36,216 nt of DNA, from assembly GCA_003223325.1 (NCBI GenBank), contig QHYS01000333.1, positions 1 through 36,216 on the forward strand, given 5' to 3'. Source of the stretch: Acidobacteriota bacterium. GTDB lineage: Bacteria > Acidobacteriota > Terriglobia > Acidiferrales > UBA7541. Within the stretch, counting starts at the first letter, position 1, and every line of letters starts with the position of its first letter. The translations under genes were made by a program, and so were the position numbers. Below, in pieces: positions 1-8,162 of this stretch. Under the pieces are notes generated by a model. The model was given only the letters and a program-made list of their open reading frames with translations, was not told where the DNA came from and did not search any database.

Positions 1-1199
1 TGCAGTGTCTGCTAAATAACTAAGCACTTATCGCTTCCGCTTTCTGGACTTGGGGCTGGTACAGCCGGGCTGGATCTGCTCCAAAGTCCGCCGACAGCGA
101 GTGAGTTTTTCCTGAATCGATTCGACGGTGGCGGTCCACACGAAGGGTTGAGGATTCTCGTTCCAAACCTTGAGAAAGGTCGCGATGGAGGCCTGCAGGT
201 CGGCTACGCTGAGGAAGACGCCGCGGCGGATGGCCTTGTTGTCCAGGTGGCCGAACCATCTCTCCACCAGATTCATCCAACTGGAACTGGTGGGCACGAA
301 GTGCGACACGAAGCGCGGGTGACGTTTTAGCCACGCCTTCACTTTCGCATGCTTGTGCGTCCCATAATTGTCCATGATCAGATGGAGCGGGACATCGCCG
401 GGAAACTCGGTATCGAGTCGGCGCAGGAATTTCAAAAATTCCTGATGTCGGTGTCTCTCATGGCACTCGCCGATGACCTTACCCTGTAACGTCTCCAGAG
501 CCGCGAACAGAGTGGTTGTGCCGTTGCGTTTGTAATCATGGGTCCTGGTGCCGCAGCGCCCCGGTTTGATCGGTAACCCAGGCTGGGTGCGATCTAGAGC
601 TTGAATCTGACTCTTTTCGTCGACGCAGAGTACGATCGCTTGTTGCGGAGGATTGAGATACAGACCCACTACATCGGTCATCTTTTCCAGAAACTTCGGA
701 TCGCGCGAGAGCTTAAAGGTTTTCGTGCGATGGGGCTGGAGATTGTGGGCGCGCCAGATGTTGTTCACCGTGGACTTGCTGACGCCCTGGCTGTGCGCCA
801 GGGTTCGGCAACTCCAGTGCGTCATCCCCGCCGGTTTGGTTTGCAGGGTTGCATCCACGATGGCGGCGATCTTATCGATGGAATACAGGGGCTTTCGTCC
901 GCGGCCGGGAGCAATATCCCACAGACCGTCGAGTCCTTCGTCGGCAAACCGCTTCCGCCACAGAATCACCGTATTGCGGTTCACGGAAAGCTGCTGGGCA
1001 ATGGCGACATCGGATTCACCTGCGGCGGCGGCCGAGACGATACGGCAGCGCAACGCCACCTGCTGTGGAGTGCCGTGCGCTGCGATCCAATGCTCAATTT
1101 TTTGCTGCTCTACGCCGGAGAGCTGACATGCCTTGCCCATACCCCCCCAGCATAAAGGGGGTCGGTCCACTATGTCTAGTTATTTGTTGGACACTACAC
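1..1199 (-). mobile_element. IS630-family insertion sequence, nearly complete
   Basis: The element consists of one transposase gene on the minus strand between terminal inverted repeats. The left end (1-24, TGCAGTGTCT...AAATAACTA) matches the reverse complement of the right end (1175-1198, TGTAGTGTCC...AAATAACTA) at 17 of 24 positions. A TA dinucleotide follows the right end at 1200-1201, as expected because IS630/Tc1/mariner elements insert at TA. If the right end includes the base at 1199, the left boundary lies one base before the window, so the left TA copy cannot be seen. The intact transposase and recognisable ends suggest recent, possibly still active, insertion. Family is established by the transposase; exact ends are inferred. 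Confidence 0.85.
28..1140 (-). CDS. IS630-family DDE transposase
   Basis: A 370-residue protein counted from the ATG at 1140, which lies inside the right end of the element. Residues ~10-140 form helix-turn-helix DNA-binding modules with the signatures VNRNTVILWRKRF and SKSTVNNIWR. Residues ~165-330 are a DDE_3 catalytic domain with candidate catalytic residues D174 (CVDEKSQ), D257 (MDNYGTHK) and E293 (NLVERWFG). It would cut and paste the element at TA sites. Length and motifs are normal for the family and the frame is open, so the enzyme looks functional. An in-frame upstream ATG at 1170 would add ten residues but sits closer to the inverted repeat, so the 1140 start is preferred. The C-terminus is strongly basic. 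Confidence 0.92.
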   Translation of the reverse strand: MGKACQLSGVEQQKIEHWIAAHGTPQQVALRCRIVSAAAAGESDVAIAQQLSVNRNTVILWRKRFADEGLDGLWDIAPGRGRKPLYSIDKIAAIVDATLQTKPAGMTHWSCRTLAHSQGVSKSTVNNIWRAHNLQPHRTKTFKLSRDPKFLEKMTDVVGLYLNPPQQAIVLCVDEKSQIQALDRTQPGLPIKPGRCGTRTHDYKRNGTTTLFAALETLQGKVIGECHERHRHQEFLKFLRRLDTEFPGDVPLHLIMDNYGTHKHAKVKAWLKRHPRFVSHFVPTSSSWMNLVERWFGHLDNKAIRRGVFLSVADLQASIATFLKVWNENPQPFVWTATVESIQEKLTRCRRTLEQIQPGCTSPKSRKRKR

Positions 1200-1295
1200 T
1201 AGAATGGTCATCCCTACCCAAGGATTCGTGGTTGTGTCGCCCCTCCGGACCGAGCGGGGAGTGCAGCTCGAAGTATGAAGAAGGAGGAGACGCTG

Positions 1296-1865
1296 GTGAG
1301 ACTCAGAGCAGTTGCCCAAGTTCTTGCTGTAACCTTGCTGACTGCAGGTTTGTCGAGTGGCAAGGATTCACCCGACCAAAAACGGGAAAAGACTCGCAAG
1401 ATGGCAGCCCAGACGTTGGAGGATCTATATAAGCTTCAACCTTCATCTCAGGCGGGGATCCAAAAGTCTTCCGGATATGCCGTCTTCAACAACATAGGGA
1501 CGAACGTATTGCTGCTGAGCACGGCGCGTGGCGCAGGAATCGCCGTCAACTCCAATACCAAGCAGGAAACCTTCATGAAGATGATTTCGGCTGGCGCCGG
1601 TCTAGGTGTGGGAGTGAAGGACTATCGTGTGATCTTCGTCTTCGAGACCGATAAGGCGTTGGCCCGATTCCTTGATTCTGGATGGTCCGGTTCAGCGCAA
1701 ACGGACGCAGCGGCCAAGGTAGGCAAGTCGGGTGGGGCTTACTCGGGAGCGGTCGAGGTTGCCCCAGGTGTCTGAGTTTACCAAATTACCAGGAATGGTC
1801 TCGCTCTCCAGCTGACCCTGCAGGGTACGAAGTATTACAAGGACGACGACCTCAACAAATCATAG
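1296..1865 (+). pseudogene. SYLF (Ysc84-type) lipid-binding protein, interrupted by TGA
   Basis: The reading frame runs from a GTG at 1296 with a strong ribosome-binding site (AAGGAGGAG, about 1281-1289), then a signal peptide (RLRAVAQVLAVTLLTAG). Next comes a SYLF domain with the typical GYAVFNNIGTN and SAGAGLGVGVKDYRVIFVF segments. A TGA at 1773-1775 stops it. The same frame continues for 29 codons to TAG at 1863-1865 and encodes the end normally found in this family (VYQITRNGLAL...TKYYKDDDLN), so the stop interrupts the gene. An ATG at 1275 is in frame but lies upstream of the Shine-Dalgarno. SYLF proteins are secreted or periplasmic phosphoinositide/lipid-binding proteins of poorly known role. 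The product would lack its last conserved strand; a sequencing error at one base is the alternative. Confidence 0.8.
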
Positions 1866-2233
1866 CCCCTGGGTTGCTGGCGGGAAAGTGCGCCGTGAAA
1901 AGGCACTGGACTTCAGCGGGTCCGACTCCGGCCCGGTAACTGGTTCGCGCCACCCGGTAGCTATCGAAGCGGCAGTGGAGGCAACGAAGCTGTCGGAGCT
2001 TTCGGTAGCCAACAAGCTCCGTCGGACGTGCCGGTTATTGAGATGGCATGTAGCCAGAATTAGACTAGACGCAACACAGGAAGCCCAGCTGTGATCGCAG
2101 AGAGGCGGACGACGCTGCAGGATGCCTGGTGCTTCATCTGACGGTTGAGCTTCAGCCAGTATGAACTGAGAGTTTAATAGTCTGCTCTATCGGAAACGCG
2201 CTTCAAACCTCTTTGGCGCGGAGAGGAGCAACC
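1866..2233 (+). other. Intergenic stretch with a low-grade open segment
   Basis: No gene is recognised. The frame of the SYLF gene becomes open again from about 1899 to 2063 and encodes a Gly/Ser-rich segment (NWFAPPGSYRSGSGGNEAVG). That could be a scrap of a decayed secreted protein or chance. The last ~15 bases (GAGAGGAG at 2220-2227) provide the ribosome-binding site for the aquaporin remnant. Confidence 0.3.
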
Positions 2234-2978
2234 GTGAACTTAACCAAGCGTACGATAGCAGAGTTTTCGGCAGCTTTTAGCTGGTTTTCGGCGGGTGCGG
2301 GAGCGGCCTACTGGCCGAATCTTTTCCGCAACTGGGGATAGGCTTCCCAGGGGTGGCCATTGCCTTTGGACTCACCGTTTTAACAATGGCCTACGCCATT
2401 GGGTACATATCGGGGTGCCACCTCAACCCCGCAGTTTCGGTCGGACTGGTGGTGGGGAAGCGTTTTCCCGCTTCGGACTTGTTGGCCTACGTTGTCGCTC
2501 AGGTGATCGGGGCTCGCCTGGCGCTGCAGTTCTGTACTTAATCGCGAGCGGGAGAGCGGGGTTCGACGTGAGCGGAGGGTTTGCTTCGAACGGGTACGGG
2601 GCGCACTCTCCCGGTTGGTACTCACTGCCGGCGTGCCTTGTCGCTGAAGTGATGCCCACGTTCTTTTTTCTGATGATCATTATGGGGCCACAGAGCGGCG
2701 AGCACCGGCTGGCTTTGCGCCCGTTGCAATCGGATTAGGGCTAACCCTAATTCACCTAGTTGGAATTCCGGTCACGAATTTGTCCGTCAACCTTGCCCGG
2801 AGCACCTCACCTGCGATCTTCGTGGGCGGATGGGCGGTCTCGCAACTTTGGGTCTTCTGGGCGGCCCCGATTGATCGGCGCAGCCCTTGCCGGAGGGTGA
2901 TACGCCATGCTCTTCGAGACAGAAGCGAGCAATTTAGTTCAGACTCAAGCGCGGGTAGTCACCAGCTCTGGACGCTAG
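2234..2978 (+). pseudogene. aqpZ: Aquaporin Z-type MIP channel, multiply frameshifted
   Basis: Piecing three frames together recovers almost a full MIP-family water channel. The start is GTG 2234 ([11 protein letters not shown]) behind GAGAGGAG. Then come [19 protein letters not shown] and the first NPA loop ([13 protein letters not shown], about 2414-2446), then [20 protein letters not shown] and FFFLMIIMG. Next is [20 protein letters not shown] with the second loop, ending in [17 protein letters not shown] and a tail to TAG 2976-2978. Frame changes are needed near 2330, 2515, 2690 and 2870. The second pore motif reads NLA instead of NPA, so even the frame-corrected protein carries a pore-motif change. 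This is an old pseudogene, not a sequencing artefact of one base. Confidence 0.88.
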
Positions 2979-2985
2979 AGTCATC

Positions 2986-3249
2986 TCTGACCAGGACATC
3001 GCATTGTTGCGGCAAGACATCCGCTCGCAACGAAAACGAATCATGGGCCTTTCCGCCTCGCCCAATCGTCCAGGCCCAACACGCAGGGCGCAATCGGAGT
3101 CGACTTCGGCGCTAGGGGCATACGTCGAAGCTGGCGTAGCCGTTACAATTATGAGGAGGAAGGAGTTCGAGGCCCAAACGCGAATCGGTGCAGAGAGATG
3201 GAAGGGTGGCGAATGGGGCATTGACGAAGATTTGGAACAGGCAGGATGA
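2986..3249 (+). pseudogene. Short remnant of a secreted helical protein family
   Basis: The segment begins [20 protein letters not shown] and continues as an open frame to TGA 3247-3249. The opening matches, from memory, the N-terminal part of a small exported acidobacterial family that usually continues into an 'LT.AEA..FWP.Y..Y' motif. That motif is absent here, and the downstream residues look unlike it. Another piece of what appears to be the same family lies at 19737-19859. I treat it as a truncated fragment. Naming the family would need a profile search. Confidence 0.35.
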
Positions 3250-3255
3250 ACCTCT

Positions 3256-4284
3256 TCATTGGTAATGAACGGCTGAGTGTTCTGCGCAGATCCTTTCGAA
3301 GATTGGACTGCCTTCCCCGTGCGGAAAGGCACTCCATAAGTACCCACATAGAGTATCTACGCGATAGGTTTTAGTGATCTCGTTCCACAGGTGTTCAAGC
3401 TGAATGGCCGCCTCCGCATTCCCTTCGGCCAACAGAGTCGGTGCGCATTCTCCGCAAAATGTAACCCGAGGATGTTCCCCCTCTGCGCTCTTGGCCGCCT
3501 TCGTAAGGAGATCGCCCACCACCTTCGCATAGTGAATAGGATCAAGTACATCGTTGATCATGAGTGTTGACACCGTCTCGACGGCATCCAGCGATAGGTA
3601 TCTCCCTTGTTTGATGGCGGCGCCAACGTCCAAACCCTTCGCCTTCAATTTCTGAAGAATGCCACTCCGGTGTGATTCGGTCGCAATAAGGATGGCTGCA
3701 TTCCCGGCATCTAGAACGGCTTCGATGAAGGCCGCAAATCCTGTTACGAAAGCTGCATCGTCGGAGTAAAACTCAACTTCGTGGCGAATCTCCGCGTTCT
3801 GTGTTGGTGGCGGTTCGACGCTCCTCTCGCTGCGAGGATCATCGGCAGTGTACTCATCTTTGGAATCAGTGAAATCTTGTTCGCGTAGACTGCCACTGAC
3901 AAACTGCTTGCCTTGAAGAACCGCTTCCACAGCGGGCACTAGGTCGCGTCCAGCGTCCGACTTGACAACGTAACCGCCTGCACCCGTGCCCAAAGCTTCT
4001 TCCGCGATGTCCCAAGAGCGACCTTCGCTTAAGAAGAGGATTTTGGACGTGGGGGACAGCCGTCGGATTTGGCGAGCGGCCTCAATCCCATTCAGGGTCG
4101 GAAGTCCAATGTCCATCAGGATCAGGTCTGGTTTGAGTTCTTGGGTTTTCTGAACCGCTTCACGTCCATCCGAGGCTTGCCCGATGAACTTAATACCCAG
4201 CTGTTTCTGAAGGGTCGAACTGACGAAGTATCGCCACGGCTGGTAATCATCGACCAGGAGAACTCGAATCATTGATAGTTCCAA
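3256..4284 (-). CDS. REC-MEDS fusion response regulator
   Basis: A 338-342 residue protein. Residues 1-125 (from ATG 4272) are a CheY-like receiver: acidic pair DD at 8-9, phospho-acceptor D54 in LILMDIGLP, and the conserved lysine in GYVVKSD. After a charged linker (~130-160), residues ~163-338 match the MEDS/DcmR-like sensory domain, with EVEFYSDDAAFV, AILIATESHRSGI and FCGECAPTLLAEGN. No DNA-binding domain is visible, so output is probably by protein interaction or by a ligand-dependent switch in MEDS. TTG 4284 is better spaced from AAGGAG (about 4291-4296) than ATG 4272; either start is possible. The gene faces away from the IS3 scar and lies near another REC protein and a histidine kinase. 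Confidence 0.85.
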   Translation of the reverse strand: MELSMIRVLLVDDYQPWRYFVSSTLQKQLGIKFIGQASDGREAVQKTQELKPDLILMDIGLPTLNGIEAARQIRRLSPTSKILFLSEGRSWDIAEEALGTGAGGYVVKSDAGRDLVPAVEAVLQGKQFVSGSLREQDFTDSKDEYTADDPRSERSVEPPPTQNAEIRHEVEFYSDDAAFVTGFAAFIEAVLDAGNAAILIATESHRSGILQKLKAKGLDVGAAIKQGRYLSLDAVETVSTLMINDVLDPIHYAKVVGDLLTKAAKSAEGEHPRVTFCGECAPTLLAEGNAEAAIQLEHLWNEITKTYRVDTLCGYLWSAFPHGEGSPIFERICAEHSAVHYQ

Positions 4285-4320
4285 TAGCAGCTCCTTGGGT
4301 ATTCAGAACCCTACCCTTAG

Positions 4321-4339
4321 CGGATAGTTGCTAAACGGA
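4321..4339 (+). repeat. Direct repeat copy 1, CGGATAG-N5-AAACGGA
   Basis: A 19-bp site with two conserved 7-base blocks separated by five variable bases. The same arrangement recurs at 4429-4447, 108 bp away on the same strand. The site begins 37 bp upstream of the TTG start of the REC-MEDS gene, so a regulator-binding site is possible. Nothing identifies the binding protein. Confidence 0.4.
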
Positions 4340-4428
4340 TATTGTCGGCTTCGCAAGGGACCCTCACCACGAGGGAGGACGGTGTGGTGCGGAAAGCTGC
4401 AGAAAGCGTTCCAAATAGTACCACTTTC

Positions 4429-4447
4429 CGGATAGCGAGCAAACGGA
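4429..4447 (+). repeat. Direct repeat copy 2, CGGATAG-N5-AAACGGA
   Basis: The second copy of the bipartite repeat at 4321-4339. Both 7-base blocks are identical and the 5-base spacer differs (CGAGC against TTGCT). Conservation of the blocks with a free spacer is more suggestive of a protein-binding site than of a recent duplication. Confidence 0.4.
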
Positions 4448-4625
4448 ATTTGGCTGTCATGGGCTGTCATGGCACTATCGGAACATTCCAAGTGGCTTTG
4501 GGCAATCGGTGTGACCGGCGAAATCAGACGGGATAAGAAGGCCGGTCTTCCACGGGATGCGGTACGCTCCCAAAGTTATCGACGCCATCGAACCGCAAGA
4601 GATAAAAGGAGATCGGCCTGGACGT

Positions 4626-4793
4626 GGCTGGATTCGCGACCAAACGGAGGCCAAGCAGGTCATCGAGTCTTGGAGGCGCGAATACAATGAGAGTCTCCCT
4701 CACCAATGTCTGGAAGATCGGACGCAGTTCGCTTGTCAGATCGCTTTCAATGGCGATCTAACAAGCTCACAAACTGCCGAAAATTCACCTTGA
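4626..4793 (+). pseudogene. IS3-family transposase (OrfB) C-terminal scar
   Basis: The open frame encodes the end of an IS3-type integrase-fold transposase: EAKQVIESWRREYNES, PHQCLEDRT, then FACQIA and SQTAENSP before TGA 4791-4793. The residues usually found between the 'RT' and 'FA' positions of this motif (P-x-E) are missing, so there is a small in-frame deletion. Everything upstream, including the DDE core, is gone. No terminal repeat could be identified downstream to 4990. This is a relic of a past insertion. Confidence 0.75.
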
Positions 4794-4990
4794 AGGTGTT
4801 GCCGAAAAACGGGACCGATCAAGAAGCCCGGCGAAGCCTCACGATCCGTGGAGTAAAATGCGGGCCGGGTCAGGTCAGATAAATCGTGACCCCCTGGGCG
4901 AGACTAGGCGGGGGAACGGATTGTCGGCCGGTCCTCGAGTTTGGTGGAGGAAAATGACCGGTGGCCGAGCACGTTCCAAGTGCCAGTCGT

Positions 4991-5452
4991 TTAAGCTCGA
5001 ACGAACGCTTCAATGTCAAGTGCGGTCCCGATGGACTCACAGTCCATGCGAAAACAGCTTGTTCCGCTACTGACAGAGCTCCGGTTCTGAAGAACAGCTA
5101 CGACAGCAGTTAAGAGTTGGGTTGCGGCGCTTAGCTTGTGCACGTATCCCGATGCCCCAGAGCTGAAGGCGGCCTGTATCATATCTGCATCATTGTCCTG
5201 AGATAAGAACAGTAATTTCGATAGCGGAGAGACTTTGGATATTTGAACAGCTGCCTTTAGTCCATTGATTTTGGGCAGCACGATGTCGAGCACAATCAAG
5301 TCTGGCTTCAGTTCTCCGGCTTTTTGGACAGCCTCCACTCCATCTGAAGCTTCCCCGACGACCCGCAATTCTGGGTCTTTTTCGAGAGTTGAACGAACCG
5401 CATGTCGCCAGTCCTTGAAATCATCAACTACCAGAATTCGGCTCAACGCCAT
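4991..5452 (-). CDS. Single-domain response regulator (REC only)
   Basis: A 153-residue protein from ATG 5452, preceded by AGGAG. It is a CheY-like receiver with D9-D10-D11-type acidic cluster (LVVDDFKDW), phospho-acceptor D56 in LIVLDIVLP, LFLSQ for the switch residue and lysine in GYVHK. About 25 residues of unassigned sequence follow, with no output domain. The frame stays open upstream to 5638, but that extension has no family features and the Shine-Dalgarno decides the start. Its receiver resembles that of the REC-MEDS protein (similar SDG..AVQK..ELKPDLI segments), suggesting a local duplication in which this copy lost or never had an output domain. The nearby histidine kinase is a possible partner (inference). 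Confidence 0.85.
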   Translation of the reverse strand: MALSRILVVDDFKDWRHAVRSTLEKDPELRVVGEASDGVEAVQKAGELKPDLIVLDIVLPKINGLKAAVQISKVSPLSKLLFLSQDNDADMIQAAFSSGASGYVHKLSAATQLLTAVVAVLQNRSSVSSGTSCFRMDCESIGTALDIEAFVRA

Positions 5453-6090
5453 CAGCAATCTCCTGCACAGGCTCGACGGACAACTGAAGCGTGTCCATTG
5501 TGCTCCGGCAGAATGAATCGCACTATAAAGTAAACACCGGAGATCCTCCCGGAAGATGCTGCTGTCAAAACTTACAGTTGCCTGAAGCTCGAGATTGTGC
5601 TTTGTGCTGCCCTGGACCAGCAAACGTACCCAGTGCACTCGGGTTTCCTAGTGCAGACTAAAAGGAGTATAGTATACGCGTCACAATGATGCAGGACCAA
5701 CAGCATGTATCTCGAGTCGCTCCTGAACCTCTGATCGAGCTAAAGCCAAACAGAGACATGAGATGTGCCGGGCTGCGATTCGCAAATCGTCGAGAGTTGC
5801 CTGTCTTGCCCATGTTGCAAGGGCAACTTTTTCTTCTTCCGCACTCTCTCGAACGTTACCCTTAATGCGTGGTTCTCTAACCACTCCATTTTCATAAGAG
5901 GCGTGATGATTGCGGAGGAGCACCCACGGCATTTCTCAATGCCGCTCCAAGAATCGACTCTTCAGTCTGTACTCGAGATATGGTTGCAGGTGCAAGTACC
6001 TACGAAAGGCCCGGCAGATGGTGTGGCAGTAGTGGTGGATCTATTCGCGGAATCTTCCAATGAAGGATGCTGCGGTTCAGAAACAGTGTG
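5453..6090. other. Divergent intergenic region between REC gene and kinase
   Basis: This should carry promoters for the leftward REC gene and the rightward histidine kinase. Apart from one doubtful small minus-strand frame (5681-5932), I see no gene. Confidence 0.5.
5681..5932 (-). CDS. Possible small protein, unknown
   Basis: An 83-codon frame from ATG 5932 to TGA 5681. The middle is amphipathic and charged (SAEEEKVALATWARQATLDDLRIAARH), reading like real helical protein rather than random translation. The ribosome-binding site is weak and no family is recognised. It could equally be a remnant or a chance frame. Confidence 0.25.
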   Translation of the reverse strand: MPWVLLRNHHASYENGVVREPRIKGNVRESAEEEKVALATWARQATLDDLRIAARHISCLCLALARSEVQERLEIHAVGPASL

Positions 6091-8088
6091 ATGTCTCAAG
6101 GAACTAAGTCGTTTCGGCCTCTGAAGAGGTACCTTGTCCAGTCTGCGATTATCTTCCTGGCATATGTTATCGCGGGCAAACTCGGCCAAGCCACCACGAA
6201 CATCAGGAGCAGTAATCTGGGGCCCGTATGGCCCGCATACGGCGTCGCGGTTGCTGCGATTTTAGTTTGTGGATACCGTGTATGGCTCGGGCTGGCGGCC
6301 GGGGCTCTTCTCGTCGCATACTACAGCCCCGTTCCGCTCATCGCTGCACTCGGGCAAGCGGCGGGAGCCACAGTAGCGGCAATTACTGGTGCTTTCCTTC
6401 TCAATCATGTTGCCAGCTTCCGTCCGTCTCTCTCTCGTTTGTCTGACGTACTTGGTTTAATTGTGCTCGGCGCATGGGGCAGCGCCATAGTCAGTGCATC
6501 CGTTGGAGTCTCGGTTCTCTACGCGACTCATGTGCATGCTTATTCCGGGGTGGGTCCAGCATGGCTGATTTACTGGCTAGGAGACTCCACCGGGGTGCTG
6601 TTGGTGACACCGCTCGTGCTGACGTTCACTGATCTTTTCAAGCTTCGTGATCCGCATCGCATGACCGAAGTTGCTGTTCTTCTGCTGTCGCTTACGGGGA
6701 CTGCGTTCGTTGTCTTTAGCGATTTGCCTTTTGTGCCAGTCAAGTTGCATGTCATGGCTTTAGCGGTAGTACCATTCGTAATCTGGGCAGCGGTCCGCTT
6801 TGGAATGAGTGGGGCGGCTCTTTCTGTTTTTTTTGTTGCCACAGTAGCCACAGTAGCCACTGCTTATGGCTCGGGGCCATTCGCGCAAGACACTCCATTC
6901 AAGAATGCTGTCCTCTTGGATGTATTCTTCGCTGTGATTTCAGCGACCGGGATGACAACGGCAGCCGTGATCGCTGAACGGGAACAGCTTCTTCGTCAAC
7001 AAACAGCGATGGAGGCACGGCTACAAGCCGAGGAGGCAGTACGCGAGAGCGAGGAGCGGCTGCGTTTGGCTGCTCAGGTGGGCAGGATGTACGCGTATGA
7101 CTGGGATGTCGCAACCGACATGGTCGTGCGATCTCCGGAGTATATGAATATTCTTGGCTTGACAGGTGAACCGACACGACTTACACATCAGGAGATATTG
7201 GAGAAACTCCACCCGGACGACCGCGCAAAATACATTGCTGCCATTGATAACCTCACTCCCGACAATCCAAACAATCAGATTTGCTGTCGTGTCCTGTGTG
7301 GTGATGGCTCCATAGTCTGGCTGGAGGAGAATGGGCGCGCCTTCTTCGACAATAACGGTAAGATGCTGCGGATGATAGGTATGGTGGCGGATGTCACGGA
7401 GCGCATGCTGGCGGAAGATGCTCTCTCCAATGTGAGCCGCAGGTTGATTCAGGCGCAGGAGCAGGAAAGTCGTCGGATTGCCAGAGACCTTCATGACGAT
7501 GTCGCCCAGCGACTCGCATTGTTGGCTATCGAACTGGAACAATTACAAACGAGTCCTCTCGATTCGGTTTCTGAACTTCGTACGCGCATAGAGAGTCTGC
7601 GAGAGCAGATGTTAGAGGTGTCAACCAATGTCCAAACGATGTCGCACCAATTGCACTCCTCGAAGCTGGAGATATTAGGCATAGTCGCGGCGATTAGGAG
7701 CTTCTGCAAAGAGTTCGGCGAGAAACAGAAGGTGAAAATTGACTTCAAGATCCACGATGTACCTACTGCTGTGCCACTGGAACTTTCTGTATCTCTGTTC
7801 CGAGTCTTACAGGAGGCATTGCACAATGCTACCAAGCACAGTGGGACCAAGCACTTCGACGTGCAACTATGGGGAAGTTCCGACGCGATTAATTTGAAGA
7901 TCAGCGATCTCGGTGTGGGCTTCGACACGGAAGCCGCGATGAAAGGTAGTGGGCTTGGTCTCACGAGCATGCTGGAGCGCATGCGGTTGCTGAATGGAGA
8001 GCTTTCGATCGACTCGCAACCGCAGCGCGGCACGATTGTCCATGCTCGGGTTCCCTTTCCTTCAAATTCCGCAAAGGCGGCGGGATAG
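6091..8088 (+). CDS. MASE1-PAS hybrid-free sensor histidine kinase (NarX/DesK type)
   Basis: About 665 residues from ATG 6091; an in-frame start at 6067 would add eight. Residues ~10-300 are a multi-spanning MASE1 integral-membrane sensor (YVIAGKLGQ, LGPVWPAYGVAVAA, WLIYWLGDSTGVLLVTP). A short coiled linker (residues ~300-325) leads to a PAS fold (residues ~330-440; YDWDV, LHPDDRAKY, DGSIVWLEENGRA, IGMVADVTER). HisKA_3 carries the phospho-acceptor H468 in ARDLHDDVAQRL. The HATPase domain has an N-box (LQEALHNATKHS) and G-boxes (DLGVGFD, GSGLGLTSMLERM). HisKA_3 kinases normally pair with NarL/LuxR regulators. Two such regulators occur in this window (21783 and 31313), but none is adjacent, while two REC proteins without HTH lie just upstream. 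The signal sensed is unknown. No receiver domain is attached. Confidence 0.93.
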   Translation: MSQGTKSFRPLKRYLVQSAIIFLAYVIAGKLGQATTNIRSSNLGPVWPAYGVAVAAILVCGYRVWLGLAAGALLVAYYSPVPLIAALGQAAGATVAAITGAFLLNHVASFRPSLSRLSDVLGLIVLGAWGSAIVSASVGVSVLYATHVHAYSGVGPAWLIYWLGDSTGVLLVTPLVLTFTDLFKLRDPHRMTEVAVLLLSLTGTAFVVFSDLPFVPVKLHVMALAVVPFVIWAAVRFGMSGAALSVFFVATVATVATAYGSGPFAQDTPFKNAVLLDVFFAVISATGMTTAAVIAEREQLLRQQTAMEARLQAEEAVRESEERLRLAAQVGRMYAYDWDVATDMVVRSPEYMNILGLTGEPTRLTHQEILEKLHPDDRAKYIAAIDNLTPDNPNNQICCRVLCGDGSIVWLEENGRAFFDNNGKMLRMIGMVADVTERMLAEDALSNVSRRLIQAQEQESRRIARDLHDDVAQRLALLAIELEQLQTSPLDSVSELRTRIESLREQMLEVSTNVQTMSHQLHSSKLEILGIVAAIRSFCKEFGEKQKVKIDFKIHDVPTAVPLELSVSLFRVLQEALHNATKHSGTKHFDVQLWGSSDAINLKISDLGVGFDTEAAMKGSGLGLTSMLERMRLLNGELSIDSQPQRGTIVHARVPFPSNSAKAAG

Positions 8089-8162
8089 GGGTTCAGTTGG
8101 CTGAGATTGTTTGGGCGTGAGACCTGAGCACAGAAGCATACCCTGTAAACCGGCTGCTTCGC

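Larger units (their letters stand above)
4285..4625. other. Intergenic region upstream of the REC-MEDS gene
   Basis: No gene is recognised. This should contain the promoter of the REC-MEDS gene. It holds a spaced direct repeat (4321-4339 and 4429-4447) and a 10-bp tandem duplication (GGCTGTCATG twice, around 4453-4473). Confidence 0.5.

Noticed and set aside
1773-1775. TGA as a possible selenocysteine codon in the SYLF gene
   Set aside because: No SECIS-like hairpin immediately downstream, no selenocysteine genes in view, and SYLF proteins are not selenoproteins.
4453-4473. 10-bp tandem duplication GGCTGTCATG
   Set aside because: Two short copies only, with no associated gene or structure; probably chance or simple slippage.
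6838-6862. Short 9-bp repeat (CACAGTAGC) within the histidine kinase
   Set aside because: It lies inside a conserved membrane helix rich in Val/Ala/Thr and needs no other explanation.
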